Assembly (NCBI GenBank): GCA_023375675.1
Contig: JALQBC010000016.1
Location: forward strand, 434,001 to 498,000
DNA: 64,000 bases
From: Cytospora piceicola
Taxonomy: Eukaryota; Ascomycota; Sordariomycetes; Diaporthales; Cytosporaceae
Reading direction: 5' to 3'
Each line of letters begins with the position of its first letter. Position 1 is the stretch's first letter. Below are positions 1 to 13,200 of this stretch, one piece after another. Both the position numbers and the translations under genes were made by a program. The notes under the pieces were generated by a model that ran no database searches, had not been told where the DNA came from, and worked only from the letters and a program-made list of their open reading frames with translations.

Positions 1-1832
1 CTGAGCTGCGTCCTCCGCGGCCATACTTATGCCATAGAAGAGCTCGTGGCATATCTTCCAACCAAAGACCAGCAAGGTACGTATGGCCTGTCCGTTGCCG
101 GTATCGTTCAGCGATGCCGGCTAGTGCTGGCAGTCTGTCCTTGTCGCTTGTGATTTTTCTTTTCGTAAACTGTTTAACGATATCCTCCCATTCAATTTCG
201 CTTTCCAGACAATTCACATTTCTTTGTAATTTCGGAGGCGTCATTTTTCTCTGGGTTATCTCATTGCCATACCCCTCGAAGCAGTCCCAGAGAGTCATGC
301 CCTCGATATGCAAGACTCTTGGAGAAAGCATCCACTCCTGAAAAGTCCAAGCTCGCCTCATCCATTCAGGGCCGTAAGAATCGAACTCTGACCACTTGTA
401 TTCCAAGGACCACATTGTGTGGTACTTAAAGTCATTCCCAACCGCCATGTACACCAGAATACTGCCTGGTTCTCCCAGGTGTGTGTCGGTATAATCCAGC
501 CTAACGCTGTTTTCTGGAATTGCGGCCCTCCGACGTCGCTGTTCCAAAAAGCTTTGGGATGAGTCTTTGCAGATAGGGGTCGCTATAGTCAATGCGGACC
601 CTCCATAGATATCGCACATCTTCGAAGCCTCCCTATGCCAGTCTCTGCTGTCGTCTTGAACAATGCATAATGAGTCGACCCAAAGGTATTGATATCCCAG
701 CTTGTGGCAAAGCCGGATGGTATCGGCGATAGTCTTTGGCAACTCTTCAAGTTTGAGGGGCCTAGGAAAGCTTCCTGAGGTGGTCATGCCTGCTTGCTTG
801 GTATCTCCCCAGCAATAGGATAGGCATGCATATGCGTGCTTGCCGGTTATCCCATGAGTCTCGATTACTCTGATATCTCCGATGCTTCCGCCTGCAGATG
901 AGATCTCAATCACTCGAGTCGGGAGTATCCCTCTAGAATTGCTGCCGCCGCATACTGTATGTTTGGTCTGGCATTCGTCTCTCCAGCGACGTACAAGATT
1001 CAAGTGAGGTTCCGAGAGAAGAGACGTTGAAGGTCGATGGTTGTACTCCGGATCAATCTCGTCCTCTATCCAGGGTTAGCCAGGAACGAAAGAATTTGCT
1101 TATAGCCTAGATAGGGGGGGGGGGAGACTAACCAACACTAATAAGGCCTTCTAGCATGCCATAAAGACCCTCGAAATCGCTCTCATAAGGTCTTGCTAGG
1201 CTTAAGCCCAGGACTCGGACTTCGAATATTCGGGGAAAGTCTTCGTAGGAGCGATAATATCTTGGCAGAAACGTGGTTACAATTACTATGCGTCCCAGGA
1301 AGTTGGTCTGCCATAGCTCTTCATCGTAACCATCTCCCTGCTCTACTAGTCTCAGGATTCGTCTTCTGTCATACCCCCCCCACTCGTCTTCGATGTTTGC
1401 CTGCCATCCGATTCCCGGGATGTCAAATCCAGTTTGGTGTAGTACTAATTTAGCAACTCTCGCGGCCTCCTCTGTATCTTCCCTCGAGTTGAAGGCACTA
1501 CCGGATGGCAGCGCCTCACGCCTGCAAGATTCCAGCTTGTGTGCCTCAGAGAAGGCGGTTTCGTAACCTCTTTTTCCTTTCAGGCAGTCCAACAACAGCT
1601 GGCACATTCGACAACCAGTGTCTGCCGAGTCTTGGAGTGTGACGAGATTAGGATGGTGGACATATATCCAGTCGTCTCCATCCATCCCGTTGTGTCTTCG
1701 AAACATATCGCCGTCTGGATCCCTATCTCCGAATCCCTTGCACACCGCGCACAACGGGGCATTGCTCTGTGCAGTCTCGTGGTGACTCGGGCTTACTTCG
1801 CTGTCCATCTTGAAGAGTTGGTTTAGGTTCAT
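1..1832 (-). CDS. HET-domain heterokaryon incompatibility protein, C-terminus beyond the window
   Basis: The HET domain is found in fungal proteins that trigger cell death when incompatible hyphae fuse. Exon 1 is 1832-1133 and exon 2 is 1065 to the left edge. The 67-bp intron (1132-1066) has donor GTTAGT, branch CTAAC and acceptor TAG, and the phase matches. The N-terminus has a CAVC pair and a GCRMCQLLLDCL stretch, typical of the Cys-rich leader of HET proteins. From about residue 310 come the diagnostic HET blocks: YACLSYCWGD, then LPKTIADTIRLC, YLWVDSLCIVQDD, a DW-E-M-DIY segment and LTIAT, and later RRAWTFQEWMLSPR. The frame stays open to base 1, so the 3' end is missing. The intron contains a run of about 11 C on the coding strand. 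The family assignment is firm; the specific het locus and partner cannot be told. Confidence 0.9.
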
Positions 1833-3595
1833 GGAACCCCGATAAGTTGCTGATGCGGGTTCTTTAGATAGACCGGACTGACTGGGTTTGCATCAGAGAG
1901 TGATCGAGGTCTATGTCGTTGGGGAGGGGGCGTCGGAGGTGAGGAGGCGTGCTGCGGGGCTTGGGTATGGAGGGGTGCGCCGCCGCGGTGTTGGGGCTGA
2001 GCCGGGTGAATATCAAGTAGAAGAAGCAGGGGGGTCATGTTGAGCTTATTGGAGGGCGTGCTGGTGCTACCACGTAGATAGTATATATGACACTTCTGGT
2101 AAGATGGTCAGCTCTGTGGCCTGAGGTTTCGGATGTACATAAACCAGGCAACGCACCTGGCGAGGGTTTAAGGGCTGGCGCTGGTTGGTGACTACTACTG
2201 CAGTAACAACACTTGAAAGATTCAAAATAATAGAAAAGCGAGGGGTGGCTATGTGGCTCAGCCGGAGAGAGCTCAGGTTTCTCTGTAAATACCTACCTAG
2301 GTAGGCTGCTAGGGTATCTGGGTATCATGTCTCCATCTTCGCTCTCACAGATCTCGATAATCTAGAGACTGATCTCGATCGGGCTGTCATATACTAAGTA
2401 GAAGAAGGTGTATCTCCACCCGTATTCCTTATTGATCGTTGGCCCCTGACTGCCGTCGTCCCGGATCGACCGGTGTCTGTTCTTAGTGGTCAGCCGGAGT
2501 TATTTGGCCACCGGTATTCCGAGATACTGGTATGGTGTACATGTAGTTCCATATCCTGCATTCTGTATAGTTGCAGGTAGTGCGGCAGGTTGGTCATATT
2601 TTTTCTTGATTTTGTGATGGCTCCCCATTGAGAACTCTCACTTGTTGTTCCGGAATCGTCTCATTGCTGCAGGAGCATGTTCCCTTATAAGTGACAACCT
2701 AGCATCGACTTCTCTCAGGATACCCTTGTTGTTGAGTAACAAAGAGAGCGTATCCTCGGGCCTTAATCCTTCGTTGTCCTTATGCCCCATTACAGTGTAG
2801 AGAGGCAGGAGGAATAGCTCGTCTCCGCCGTGGTCTCAACGCGGAACTCGGGCGCCATCGTATCTCCGGAAAGGCGCTCCTGAGGTTCTCATGGCTTCAG
2901 CACATGTGCAGCACATGTGAAGGTCTCATCAGCCAGGAGCTGGCACCGTCGCTCTGCAAGGAGTTCCCATGGCCGGAGCATTTACTCCGACACGTTGCTG
3001 TCCACTTTTTTCATGGCTTTCCTCAAATAACCTACCGTCTTCAAACCTGTGGATAGCCTCTCTTTCCCATACCTAAACCTCGATCCCCTCGACTATTCTC
3101 GATTCCAATGCTATCCATTATGTACCCCTCGCTCTAAGAGCCCCGTAAATCACACCACTGCAGCGTGATCGGTCACAGGGCTGCGTGGTCTCGATGCCTC
3201 GTCTCGGAAGTCTGAATGCCCTCAGACCATGATAAGATGGCCTGTTAGCCAACCTTCGAACTGTCCAGCAACAACCGATCGGATTTATTTGGACCAAGAA
3301 GTACACAGGCGAAGAAACAGTGCCACCCTGTCCATTCATTTCGGAACCATCCCGATCAATACCACACATACCCATGCCAGCTTGCTGCCACCGCCTCCTC
3401 CCAGGTCAAATATAGCCCATAACCATACACCTTGTCGACGACTAGGCCTTCGCAAACAGGGCTCTGCTACACATGCACCGTTGTCTTCTGGTCCGCCAGA
3501 GCTTTGATACATCTACATAACTCAAGAGTCAACGGTGTAAGTGGCCCCAACGCTCATCGATCAACACCATATAGAACACCCCCTACTAACCCGCT
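1833..3595. other. Intergenic stretch, no supported gene
   Basis: Only short overlapping open frames without splice or codon support occur here. A palindrome cctacctaggtaggc lies at about 2290-2304. The upstream part is the promoter of the HET gene. Confidence 0.5.
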
Positions 3596-3835
3596 GTGAC
3601 CCGTAAGTGTGTCCGAACCAACCGCCCAAGAGCCACAGGTACTCTTCGTCGCAGAACATCGACGGTATACACGTCCGTCTTGGAGCCCTTCGATACAAGT
3701 TCGTACGATCCGACCAAAGGGAAAAAAGACCCTGGACTACCGGTATCACGTCGACCTGCGGCCGCTGAACATAAGCCACTCGTCCCGGCTGCCAAATCCC
3801 ACACACCTCGCAATCAGCAAGGAGATACCACCAAT

Positions 3836-4054
3836 ATGGCCCGATACCAGAAACCATATGTGGAAGAAGTAGAAGATGAAGCGCGGAACAGGTTCAAGGA
3901 CACAGGTGCCCGAGTGCAAATCGTAGAAGTGGGCAACCCGGCCGCAGTAACAACACCGACTGCGGACGCGAGACGGCTCAGGAAGAGGAAATGTCCTTGG
4001 GAGAGCATGCAGCCACTAGGCAAGAGTGTCTTCATGCCCACGGCCTGTCGATAG
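3836..4054 (+). CDS. Possible small hypothetical protein (72 residues from ATG)
   Basis: An ATG at 3836 opens a 72-residue frame beginning MARYQKPYVEEVEDEARNRF and ending in a basic, Cys-containing tail (RKRKCPWES). The same frame is open back to about 3604 and includes a Pro/Lys-rich segment. An intron-like signature (GTAAGT at 3537, CTAAC at 3586, AAG at 3607) lies just upstream, so this could be the last exon of a spliced gene. No family is recognised and no upstream ATG exon could be fixed. It may be spurious. Confidence 0.25.
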   Translation: MARYQKPYVEEVEDEARNRFKDTGARVQIVEVGNPAAVTTPTADARRLRKRKCPWESMQPLGKSVFMPTACR

Positions 4055-4265
4055 ACTGAGCAGGTACTCACTCGTCGACGAGTCTACTATCTATTTGTAA
4101 TGCTCCCTGAAAACTTTGAATATGAATATGAACAGTTTCTTTGATCTCATGAACATGCTCGAACACGCCTCTACTCTAGATGGTCTATACCAGGGCCGAG
4201 CCCTTCCTCTTCTATCATGCAAGATGCGATACCAAATGCCACCCACTTAAGCGCTACTGCCATCC

Positions 4266-5560
4266 TCACCAACTCAACAACCCCCTAGACCGATCAAACC
4301 CGCCCCTCAGCTGGCTCTCGGGCTTCCTCACCTTGCCCTGCAGCACCTCATACTTGACAACCCCCTCGCAGTCCTCCGGCTTCACCCTCCCCAGCCAGAT
4401 GCACTGCGCGGCGCCCAGGTCGCCGGCGCCGGCGCCGCCGGCCTCAGCAGCGAGCGTCCAGTCCCTCCTCACCGGCCTCAGGCCGCCGCCGCCCGCGCCC
4501 CGCTCTCCCTTCCCCCCGCCGCCGTCGAGCCCGAACGCGTCCGGCCGCCGGTAGATCATGACGTTGGCGCTGTACTTGTGGCCGCCGACGTGCGAGACGA
4601 AGTAGATGCCCACGCCGCCCGGCCTCTCGTCGTCCAGGTCCCGGTACAGCCCCAGCGGGCGCAGGTGCCGCTCCAGCTCCTTGCGGATCAGCGGCGCCGA
4701 CTGCCCGCACCGCGCGTCCCGCGTCCTCTGGCTGCACAGCAGGACCAGCGCCGCGTGCGGGCAGGGCCGGCTGGTGAGGGCCGAGGAGAGGGGGAGGTCG
4801 AGTGGTGCCGGCTGTGCGGGCGGGGGCAGGGAGGATGGTATCGTGGGGGAGGAGGTCTTGGTGAGGGGGTCGATGTTGGTGGGGGACTTGTTGATGTATT
4901 CTGCTATGAGGGTCGGCACCGCGGCGGGCGTGACGTTCTCTATGATGGTCAGGGCCGGCAGGAGGAGCACGGTTGTGGGCTCCGAGTAGTCGTTGGTGTG
5001 GTGCGGCGTCGGGATGTTGGAGGCGGAGAGCATGAGTTTCTGTTGTGTCGCGAAAGGGGGTTTGTCACACCGGTCAGCCAAGGTGCCTAATCAGATGTCA
5101 CATACGTAACGTATATGCCTCGCGCCACATGCCGACTTACACCGTTGCTGGGCTTCTCGGCCTTCTCGATGGCCTCCATCACGCTGCCCTTCTCGTCCGC
5201 CACGTTGCGCACCCAGTCCGCCTTGCCCGTCGCCACCAGCACGTGCGTGCTCCACCCCTGGATCTGCCCGTACAGCTCGTCCTCCTCGTCGATCTTGAAG
5301 TTGCGCGGGTAGTGCGTCGGGCACGCCTCGCAGTCGTGCAGGCAGTCCTCGCCGTCCACCTCCGGGTCGACCTTGGGGAACAGCTCGGCGGCCGTGGGGG
5401 TAGGCGCGGGCGCGTCGCTGTCGCTGTCGCCGCCGCCGACGACGGCCAGCTTCTTGGCGCCGCTGACTATCGACTTGAACATGTTCCAGGTCTTCTTCTT
5501 TGGTGGTCGCGGCGGGCGGGTGCGGGAGTTGGAGGAGGGTGTTTCCGTTGTTTCACTCAT
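4266..5560 (-). CDS. Sucrase/ferredoxin-like (Apd1-type) thioredoxin-like [2Fe-2S] protein
   Basis: This is a 397-residue protein of the Suc/Fer-like family, to which yeast Apd1 and Aim32 belong. Exons are 5560-5141 and 5039-4266. The 101-bp intron has donor GTAAGT, branch CTGAC and acceptor CAG, and joins in phase 0. The N-terminal half carries DCLHDCEACPTHYP and the segment WSTHVLVATGKADW, typical of the family. The C-terminal half has CSQRTRDARCG, with two Cys nine residues apart, followed by SHVGGHKY with two His four residues apart. This matches the Cys2-His2 ligand spacing known for the Apd1 iron-sulfur cluster. Apd1-type proteins are redox proteins linked to cytosolic or mitochondrial redox and metal stress; the physiological partner is unclear. 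A low-complexity Pro/Ala linker and a Gly-rich loop interrupt the second half. Confidence 0.85.
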
Positions 5561-6346
5561 TTTCTGGTAGCGCTGTCGGCTCGGCCTTCAGTTCTTCAGG
5601 GTCCCCTGGAGCACCCCTGACTGACTCGAAACCCCTGTAGGGAGCCGATCTCGGTTGGGCCCTTCAGGGGTCAACGCAGTACCAGCAGCAGCAACGGCTG
5701 GCTTGCATGTGGGTTAATTTGTCTGCTTGGCAGCTTGGCAGCTTGGCATGTAATTTGCGGGGTGACGAGGTGACGACAGGCCGGCTTCACCCCGGAGCTT
5801 CCTGATGCGGTTCAAGACGACAATGTCGTTATTGAGAAGAGAAGCTCCGAAATGTCAGGAGGATGCTCTGATGGGAAAGAGGAAGGCAAGCAAGTGACAA
5901 GAGAGGAAGACGGACAAATCCATGACGGCCATGATCCTATATAATCTCGTTCGACCATAGCTAACCTCTCGGAGCAGCTCTGACGAGGACAATCATTGCC
6001 AACAGTCCGCCTCTGATGAATGCCATCTGCCATCTGCCATCTGCACGTCGTAAGCCCGAACGTGTTCCTGGCTTGTGGTTGCGCCCTTGATAAGCTGACC
6101 ATAGACATGCGTCTCGTAAATACGAGTCGTCCGAGTAGGCCTGTCTGTCTTGCAGCAGCATTTAGCCCAGTATGGATGCGCTTGGCAGGGGACGCAACGC
6201 CACCAGTAGCTGTAAGCCCGGCAGAATGCCCACGACGCGTGCGCTCTAAGCAATTGCAGGGCGGCGGTTTGGCTTTTAACCCCGAGGCACAAGGCCGGCG
6301 TTCATGTTCAGAATCCATATGCATGCATCTAGTAATCAAGAACCCC
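5561..6346. other. Intergenic: promoter of the Apd1-like gene and 3' flank of the acyltransferase
   Basis: No supported coding sequence is present. Short open frames on both strands lack splice context. Direct repeats of catctgccatctgc are visible near 6022-6040. Confidence 0.5.
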
Positions 6347-8784
6347 TCAAGACTCCTTCTTGCTATCCTCCACGTCCTCTTCGTCCTCGCTCTCCCCGTC
6401 ATTACTGTGAAGCTCAAACGCCCTCTTGCCCTCGCTCCTCCGCCTCCTCAGCTCGCCCCTCTCCCTCATCTCCATGCGGATCTTCCTGCTGACCTCGTCG
6501 AGGCCCTCCTTCCCGTCCAGCGTCGTGAACCCGCTGACGGGGAACCCAAAGGCGCCGCCGCCGCCGCTGCTGCTCCTGCTCCTACTCCTGGAGCGCGACG
6601 GGGGCCGCGTCGAGAACATGGCCACCTTGCCGATGTTGCTGTACGACTCGTTCCGGGGCAGCCGGTAGCTGCTGGTGTCGCGCCGGACGAGCGGCCGCGT
6701 CGGGCTCTCCCCGTCGTAGCCCGTGCCCGTGCTCGACATGTCGCTGTCGCGCCTCTTGGCCGCCGGCTCCGCGCTGGGTGTCTTGGGCCACCCGTCCTCC
6801 TTGACGGGGTCGGCCACGATGCGCGCCTTGTCGAAGTCGGGGAACATCTCGGGCCCCAGATCGTTGATCACGTCCGTCACCCGCACGCTCAACCCCGCCC
6901 GCCGTTCCCTCAGCTGGTAGATGTTGTAGCCCGACGCCGGGTTGATGCACATGACGAGCGGCCGCAGCGACTTGAAGATGTCCATCCCCACCTCTCCCAG
7001 CCGTAGGGCTGCGAACGTGATCATGGGGAACAGAATCCAACCGATAGGGAATGCTGTCCAAAGCGGTATCCAACGGGGAGCGTAGTCCCAGTAGCCCCAA
7101 AGACGATCCGCGTAAACCCTCCAGACGAAAATGCAGATGTAGGCGTTGTACAGGACCGGCGCGAAGAACAGGGCAGTCATGATCTTCCACGTTGCCATCA
7201 CGTCACGGCCCTGGATCTTCACGGACGAGCCAGCCAGTGCCTCTCTCGCCTTCTTTATACTTATGAACTTGGTCAACGCAAATACGGGCGTGAAGAGGAG
7301 CAGACCAGGCAGTGTGCCGACCAGAAGCACCAGGAGCTTGAATACCCTATAAACCATGGTGATGAGGACGTTGTGGATGGCCATCCTGGCGTATTGAACC
7401 TGGTGGTCGCGGATGTTGAGGTATCGTAGTTGCTTGTTGTATTCCTTGACTGCCGCCGACAGCTGGACGATCCGCGGGTCGTCCTTGTATTTCTCATAGC
7501 CCATTGCCAGCCTCCGGTTCAGCTCGACGACAAATGGGAGGGGCAGTTTCTTTCCGGTGGGCTTGTACAGGCGACGGGCGGCCTGGATGAGCATCAGAGT
7601 GTCGTAGTCCGGAGTCTGCACAGTCACGGCAGCCAGGCCCTGGTAGACCGTGTCCAGCAGCGACCCGATGGCATCTCGCCTCTGCCCATTCTTGTACATC
7701 TCCACCAGCTCCCTGGGGATCTCCACGGGCTGCCCAAACTCGACGACTGCCCTGGACCGGAACTTGTGCGCATGGAAGTAGTTCATGCCAACCGGGACGA
7801 TCTTGAGGTCGACGTCAGGAGAGTCAGCGAGGGCGCCGAGCGCCATGATAGCAACGCCAGCTTTCAGGGGAAGCAGCCCAGTGCGGTCGTGACTACCTCC
7901 CTCGGGGAAGATGCCCACACACCCTCCTGTCCTCAGCCGGTCAAACACAGCTTCGTACACCTTGGTCTGGTCGATATGCGGGGCCAGCTTGTACTTTGTT
8001 CCCTCGTAGCCTTCCTTCATACCCTTGAGCTCCTTGTTCGTAAATTCACCGGACTCGTCGATGTCATCGCGCCCTGTCAGTTGGTAGAGGGGCAGCTTGT
8101 TCTTGAAGGGCCTCTTGATCCGGATCTCCTCGGGCCCGTTGATCTCGGCGATATCGACGCTGCTGCTTGCCTGGCCCTTGGCCGAGGGCAGGAAGATCAA
8201 ACCGCCGATCTCAGCATCCTTATCAAAGTGTGTGCCAATACCACGGATCAGAGTAGGGTCGCCAATGGGGTCGGGCAAGTAGACTATGCCGTCCTTCGGT
8301 TTCGCAGCATCTTGGGCTCGACCGACAGGGACGGCGCCGGTTTGACGGGATGCCCAGCCGATGAAGCCATGAACGGACTTTTGGGCGACGAGAAGTGACA
8401 CACGACGTTTCGCCTCTTTCTTGAGTGTTCGCTGGAGGATCAAGGCATCGACAAACTGTGCGAGTAGAACAGGTAAAGTCAGTTGAAGCCTTTGCGCAGT
8501 ATCTATCTGCCCCAGTGCCATGGGCAACGGGCAGAGCGGGGGGGGGGGGGGTTGCTCACCTGGTTAGCATGGGGCGCGGCGACGAACAGGATGGGGCCCT
8601 GGCGCGGAACCTTCCAAGAGCCTCGCGGATGAACCTCGCGGAAGAACAGGTCGACGAAGACGGACATGCACCAGAGGAAGCTGTCGTATTTCCAGTTGCT
8701 CATGGGGTAGAGCTCGGTGGCAGGCTTGGGAGAGCTTGCGCTCTGGGGCAGCACCTCCGCATCTGAACCCTTCTTAGAAGACAT
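6347..8784 (-). CDS. sct1: Glycerol-3-phosphate / dihydroxyacetone-phosphate O-acyltransferase (SCT1/GPT2 type)
   Basis: This enzyme makes lysophosphatidate, the first committed step of glycerolipid synthesis, in the ER or lipid-droplet membrane. Exons are 8784-8560 and 8455-6347 (777 residues). The 104-bp intron (GTGAGC...CACAG, phase 0) interrupts the catalytic block, which reads APHANQFVDA across the junction, with the acyltransferase His at about residue 72. Further PlsC-family blocks follow: KSVHGFIGWASRQTGAVPV, then VGIFPEGGSHDRT at about 255-265, GVAIMALGA and VPVGMNYFHAHKFRSRA. Hydrophobic segments in the second half (VFKLLVLLVGTLPGLLLF; ALFFAPVLYNAYICIFVW) fit membrane anchoring. The C-terminal 130 residues are Ser/Arg-rich and acidic at the end, as in fungal SCT1/GPT2, where this tail is phosphorylated. 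The intron contains a run of about 11 C. Which yeast paralogue it matches more closely cannot be decided by eye. Confidence 0.92.
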
Positions 8785-10206
8785 GGTGGAGGGTGATCAA
8801 CTGCGGCTCGATCGGTATGGTTCCCATGTAGATGTTCTCAGGATGAAAAGCTGGTAAAGAGCTCGCAGAAGCTTTAGAACCCGAGCCAGCCGCTGAGTAG
8901 GGCCAGGCGAGAGTCGAAGGAAGGTAGCGCGGTTTGCGGTGTGTTGATAGGATGCGGCGCGGGAACGGGGGTGGAGTCAGTCTAGCAAGCGGGTGCGGTA
9001 GCAAGCTCGCAGGTAAATATACAGAATAAAGAATCAAATGGGTATCATTGTCGTCCGCCTGGGAGAGGTGTAAGAAGAGCTGCCCGGCGTATGAGTAGGC
9101 GATGCTGGTATTTCTGGTGGTTAAGGGCAAATACAGTGTACAAAGGTAAAAAAAGAAAGGCAAAAAAGGCCGAAGCCGCGAGCACCTTGAAATTTCTATG
9201 GGGCAATTAATTCACAGAGCTCGTGGTCGCTATCTTTGGCTTCCGGGCGCGCAGTGTGACGTGACCGGGGTGCAGTAAGTACTACTATGGTACAGTAAGG
9301 TGCAGGTTACGGAGCCCGGCACGGAATGGCGCCCACCTGAGAGGGCGTCGTTATAGTGGGGCAAACCAGGCCGACAGGGTCCTCTCTTCTCCTTCGGCGT
9401 GCCACGGATCCCGATAACCTTTGGCCTTTTTGCAAGTCGTAAGATGGGTAAACCGAGATGGATGCTTTCCAGAAGGCGCGTGTTTCTGCTGAGGGTGAGG
9501 ATACTTATTTATATATACTTAGTACTCTAGTAAAGACTGATGTAATCTGTAATATGTAGTAAGGATACCGGAGCTAGCTAGCACAAGAGTACGAAATACC
9601 CCGCCAAAATGCAGCTTCAGGTGTGCGGCCCGGGAGGGCTGAACTACACTTACTTAGGTACCTAGGCAGGTAGGTAGGTACCAAGGGATACCTAGCTAGG
9701 GTACGTCTATAGGTACTTGGACTATATGCACCCAACCTCACGTCGGCTGATCTTCCAAGGTTTCCAACATACACCTTGGGCAGGTACTTATCTGGGCAGG
9801 TCAATGTATCATGCAATCCAAGAGAACATCAAGATGGTCCCATCCAAGGATTGCTTCTCTCGGCTTGCAGTCCTGACACCTTCCCGGCGACACGCATGCG
9901 GATCGCGAGAATCACCTGCGGAAGACTACTGATAGGTATAGTTCAAGTGGCTGAGTGGCTGGGCAGTCATCAGTATTTAAATCTGAGGTATGACAAGTTT
10001 CGAGACTAATCTAAAAACCTTGGAAAGCAATATGCAATGTCACCTGGGCCGGAGAGTCGGCTCCTTTTCAGGGGAATGCTGTCCTTCCCTGGTCTGCGTG
10101 TATCAAACATCACATCACGACGGATAAGCAGAGAAGAGGACAACGTTTTCGTTATCTGCATCCCGAGTATTGATTAAGATATATTACAACATCACCCTGT
10201 GGTCTA
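8785..10206. other. Intergenic: SCT1 promoter and 3' flank of the DUF3433 gene
   Basis: No supported gene is present. It contains a cluster of TACCTAGG-type palindromes (listed separately) and AT-rich stretches around 9500-9560. Confidence 0.5.
9655..9718. repeat. Cluster of TACCTAGG / GGTA palindromic motifs
   Basis: Several overlapping copies of GGTACCTAGG, AGGTAGGTAGGTACC and ATACCTAGCTAGGG are packed in about 60 bp. The same motif recurs in other intergenic regions of the window. Confidence 0.7.
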
Positions 10207-13200
10207 TCAGTTATACCGCAACTTGTCATTGCGCACAATCACAGCTGCCTCCCCCGTATCATCACACACCTCCACCCCCATCCTCTCCTTCCCACTGACC
10301 GCCCCAGATATGTACCCATACCTGTACCTCAGCCTCAGGTACCTCACATCCAAATCCCTATCCTTCTTACTCATCGTCGACATCCCTTGTATCGTCTCCA
10401 ACATCCACGAGTCACACACATAGAACATCGCCCCGGCCACCGTCCTCGGGTCGACGGGCATGTGGGGCCAGGTCGTAAAGAACGAGGCGGCCAGCACGAG
10501 GATCATGAGAGCCAGGATGGCAATGCTGAGCCACGCGCAGACGAGCTGCGTCTTGTACGTCTCGATGAGGCTGAAGGGCACCTGGGAGAGCGTAACGGGT
10601 AAGAAGAGTTCGCCGAGGATCGTGGTGAAGGAGAGGATGCCAAGGTAGAGGTGCCGCTGGCGGAAAGCCGAGTAGATCCCGTAGAAGGCGTTGGTCGGTG
10701 GCGAGAGGAGGATGGACCGTTCCGCTGGGAGGTTGCTGTTGGTGAGTTGCAGGTAGGGGGAGATGATGGCGACGGAGCGGAAGAACATCTCCATGCATGC
10801 ACCGACGACGACCCCGAGTGCTGTAAAGAAGAAGTTGACTCCGAAGCCCTGGCTGTCCATGAAGCGCTCAAAGCCCGTGTCTTTCGAAGTGTTCTCGTAG
10901 TATGTCAAGATGATCAAGATACAGGAGAAGACGAAGATCAGGAGACACCGTCCCCACCAGGTCAGCAGCTTGAACGGCTGAGTCCTCTTGTATCCCGCCT
11001 TCGACTCCTCAGCCTCTTCTCCATTGGAGTCTTCACTCTCCATCAGCTGCCTTGCCACGCCATCCCGTGCCGCGACAATTACTCCATATCCCCTGGAATT
11101 CAACGTATCGGGGTTCGGAGCGATCCAGAAATCTCCAAGCGCATACTTATTCTTCCCCAGAACCTTGAGCATTTCCGAGCCCTTCACACTTCCATTCAGC
11201 CCTCTGGGAACAGACCGCAAGATGTCCCTGATCTCCGAGTTCAGACACAGACTCGCCATCCCCGCAATACTCCACGGGTTCTGGCTCACGCCCGTCCTCC
11301 ACCGGAACACGCTCAACAGGACAATCAGTGCTATCAGGAGTGCAGTCATAACTGCCACCAGCGCCTCCAAGATGCGCCCTACTGTGACGGACACCCCGAG
11401 GCTCCCAAAGCAGTGCGACTGACAGCCGTCTACCACATGCACGCCCACAGTCTCGGCCGCCAAGGGCGTGAGTAGTGCAGCGCCGAGTACGAGCAAATCC
11501 GAGATCGCGATGACCGGCTGTCGATATCTGAGAGCATGAGCTAGAGGAAGAGCCCCGAGCCAGGTATCGAAGCTCTCGAGTATCGATGACCTTGGGATTG
11601 CGCCATGTATCTTATCGGCTGTCGCAAGGGTGTGAAAGGGCTGCATCAGTCTGGCGTTGATGCTGATCAACTTCAATGGGTATGCCACCAGCACAGTGAG
11701 TATTGTCGGCAAGAAGGTACCGAGCATATAGTCTTCTTTGCTGAGTCCATATACTATTACTGTGGTGTTTCCGCTGATGTCAGAGTTGTTCGAGGGAGCC
11801 CCCACTGGGCCTGTGTAGGTGGGTGTGGGAACGATGGTCCACTCGGTGGTGGATGTCGGGGTGCCATGCAGGACAGTGATGTAAGAAGATGTGGTCAGTT
11901 GGCCATGGGAATCAGTGAACGTTGTTTGGATGACCTCAGTGGTTCCGCCGATGGTGGTGGGCACGATTGTTGGGCTGGTGACGAGCACGTCTCCGGAGAG
12001 AACAGGCGTGGCTATGACTACTGATATCGTTGTGGAAGTAGGCGTTCCGCCAATGATGGTCGTATATGAAGAGGTAGTCAGAGACCCATGAGAATCGCTG
12101 AATGTCGTTTCTTCGACCTCTGTGGTTCCGCCGATGGTGGTGGGCACAATTGTTGGGCTGTTGACGAGCACGTCTCCGGAGAGTACAGGCGTGGCTATGA
12201 CTACTGATATCGTTGTGGACGTGGGCGTTCCGCCAATAATGGTCGTATATGAAGAGGTAGTCAGAGACCCATGAGAATCGGTGAATGTCGTTTCTTCAAC
12301 CTCTGTCGTCCCCCCCAATGTTGTCGGGATAACTGATGGGATCGTGATCACCGTGGCTTCTGGGGGAAGCGACGTGGCAACAAAAAAGGACCGAGTTATG
12401 AATGTGGGAGTGCCCCCAAGGACAGTAGTATATGACGAGGTGGTCATGTGGCCTTGGGAATCAGAGAAGGTCGTCTGCACAATTTCCGTGACGGCCCCAA
12501 TTGTGGTTGGCATGACGGTTGGGACAGTAACGAGCGTTTCTCCAGGGTGAACCGACACGGACGACTGGACAATCCGGGTTCCCCCAGGCGATGTTGTTGT
12601 GAGGGTCTGCACCATGATTTGCCCGTCCGCATCAGTTCTGGTTTCCTCGATTATTACTACAGTAGAAGGCCATGTCTCGGTCTGCTGGATTACCGTTACG
12701 TCTTCCAGCATACCTTCTGATGGCTCTGAGATTGGTGTGACTGCAATGGTTGACTGGATAGTTTCCGTTCCTCCAGGCAACATTGTCTTGAGAGCCTGCA
12801 CAATAGTCTCTCCGTTTGCAAGTGTCGTAGTATGTTCAACTGTTGTCTCGCTCGAAGCCCATGTCTCGGTCTGCTGGATGACCGTTACAATCTCCCGGTT
12901 GCTGTCTGATGGCACTGGCATGGTCGACTGAGAGACTTGTGTGCTTCCTGGCAGAAGTGTCGTCCAGGCCTGAACAGTACCCCGCCCTTTCGAATCGGTT
13001 GTAGTCTGCTCGATCCAACTTTCGCTTGGAGCCCAGGTCTTCGTCTCTTGGACGACCGTCAAAATTGGTGTCTCACCTGCTGCTGTCTCTTGTAAGATGG
13101 AGGTAGCGGTTGGATCAGATAGTATCCCAGACGGACCGTCGGTTTCATGGGCGCCAGCTACTGTTGTTGAGGCTGCGGGGTTGATTGCTGTAGCCACTGA

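Noticed and set aside
1829..2038. Short minus-strand frame upstream of the HET gene
   Set aside because: Pro/His low complexity, no ATG context or homology, and it lies in the HET promoter.
6020..7006. 328-codon open frame opposite the SCT1 C-terminus
   Set aside because: Pro/Ala/Arg-rich shadow of the Ser/Arg-rich tail with no recognisable fold.
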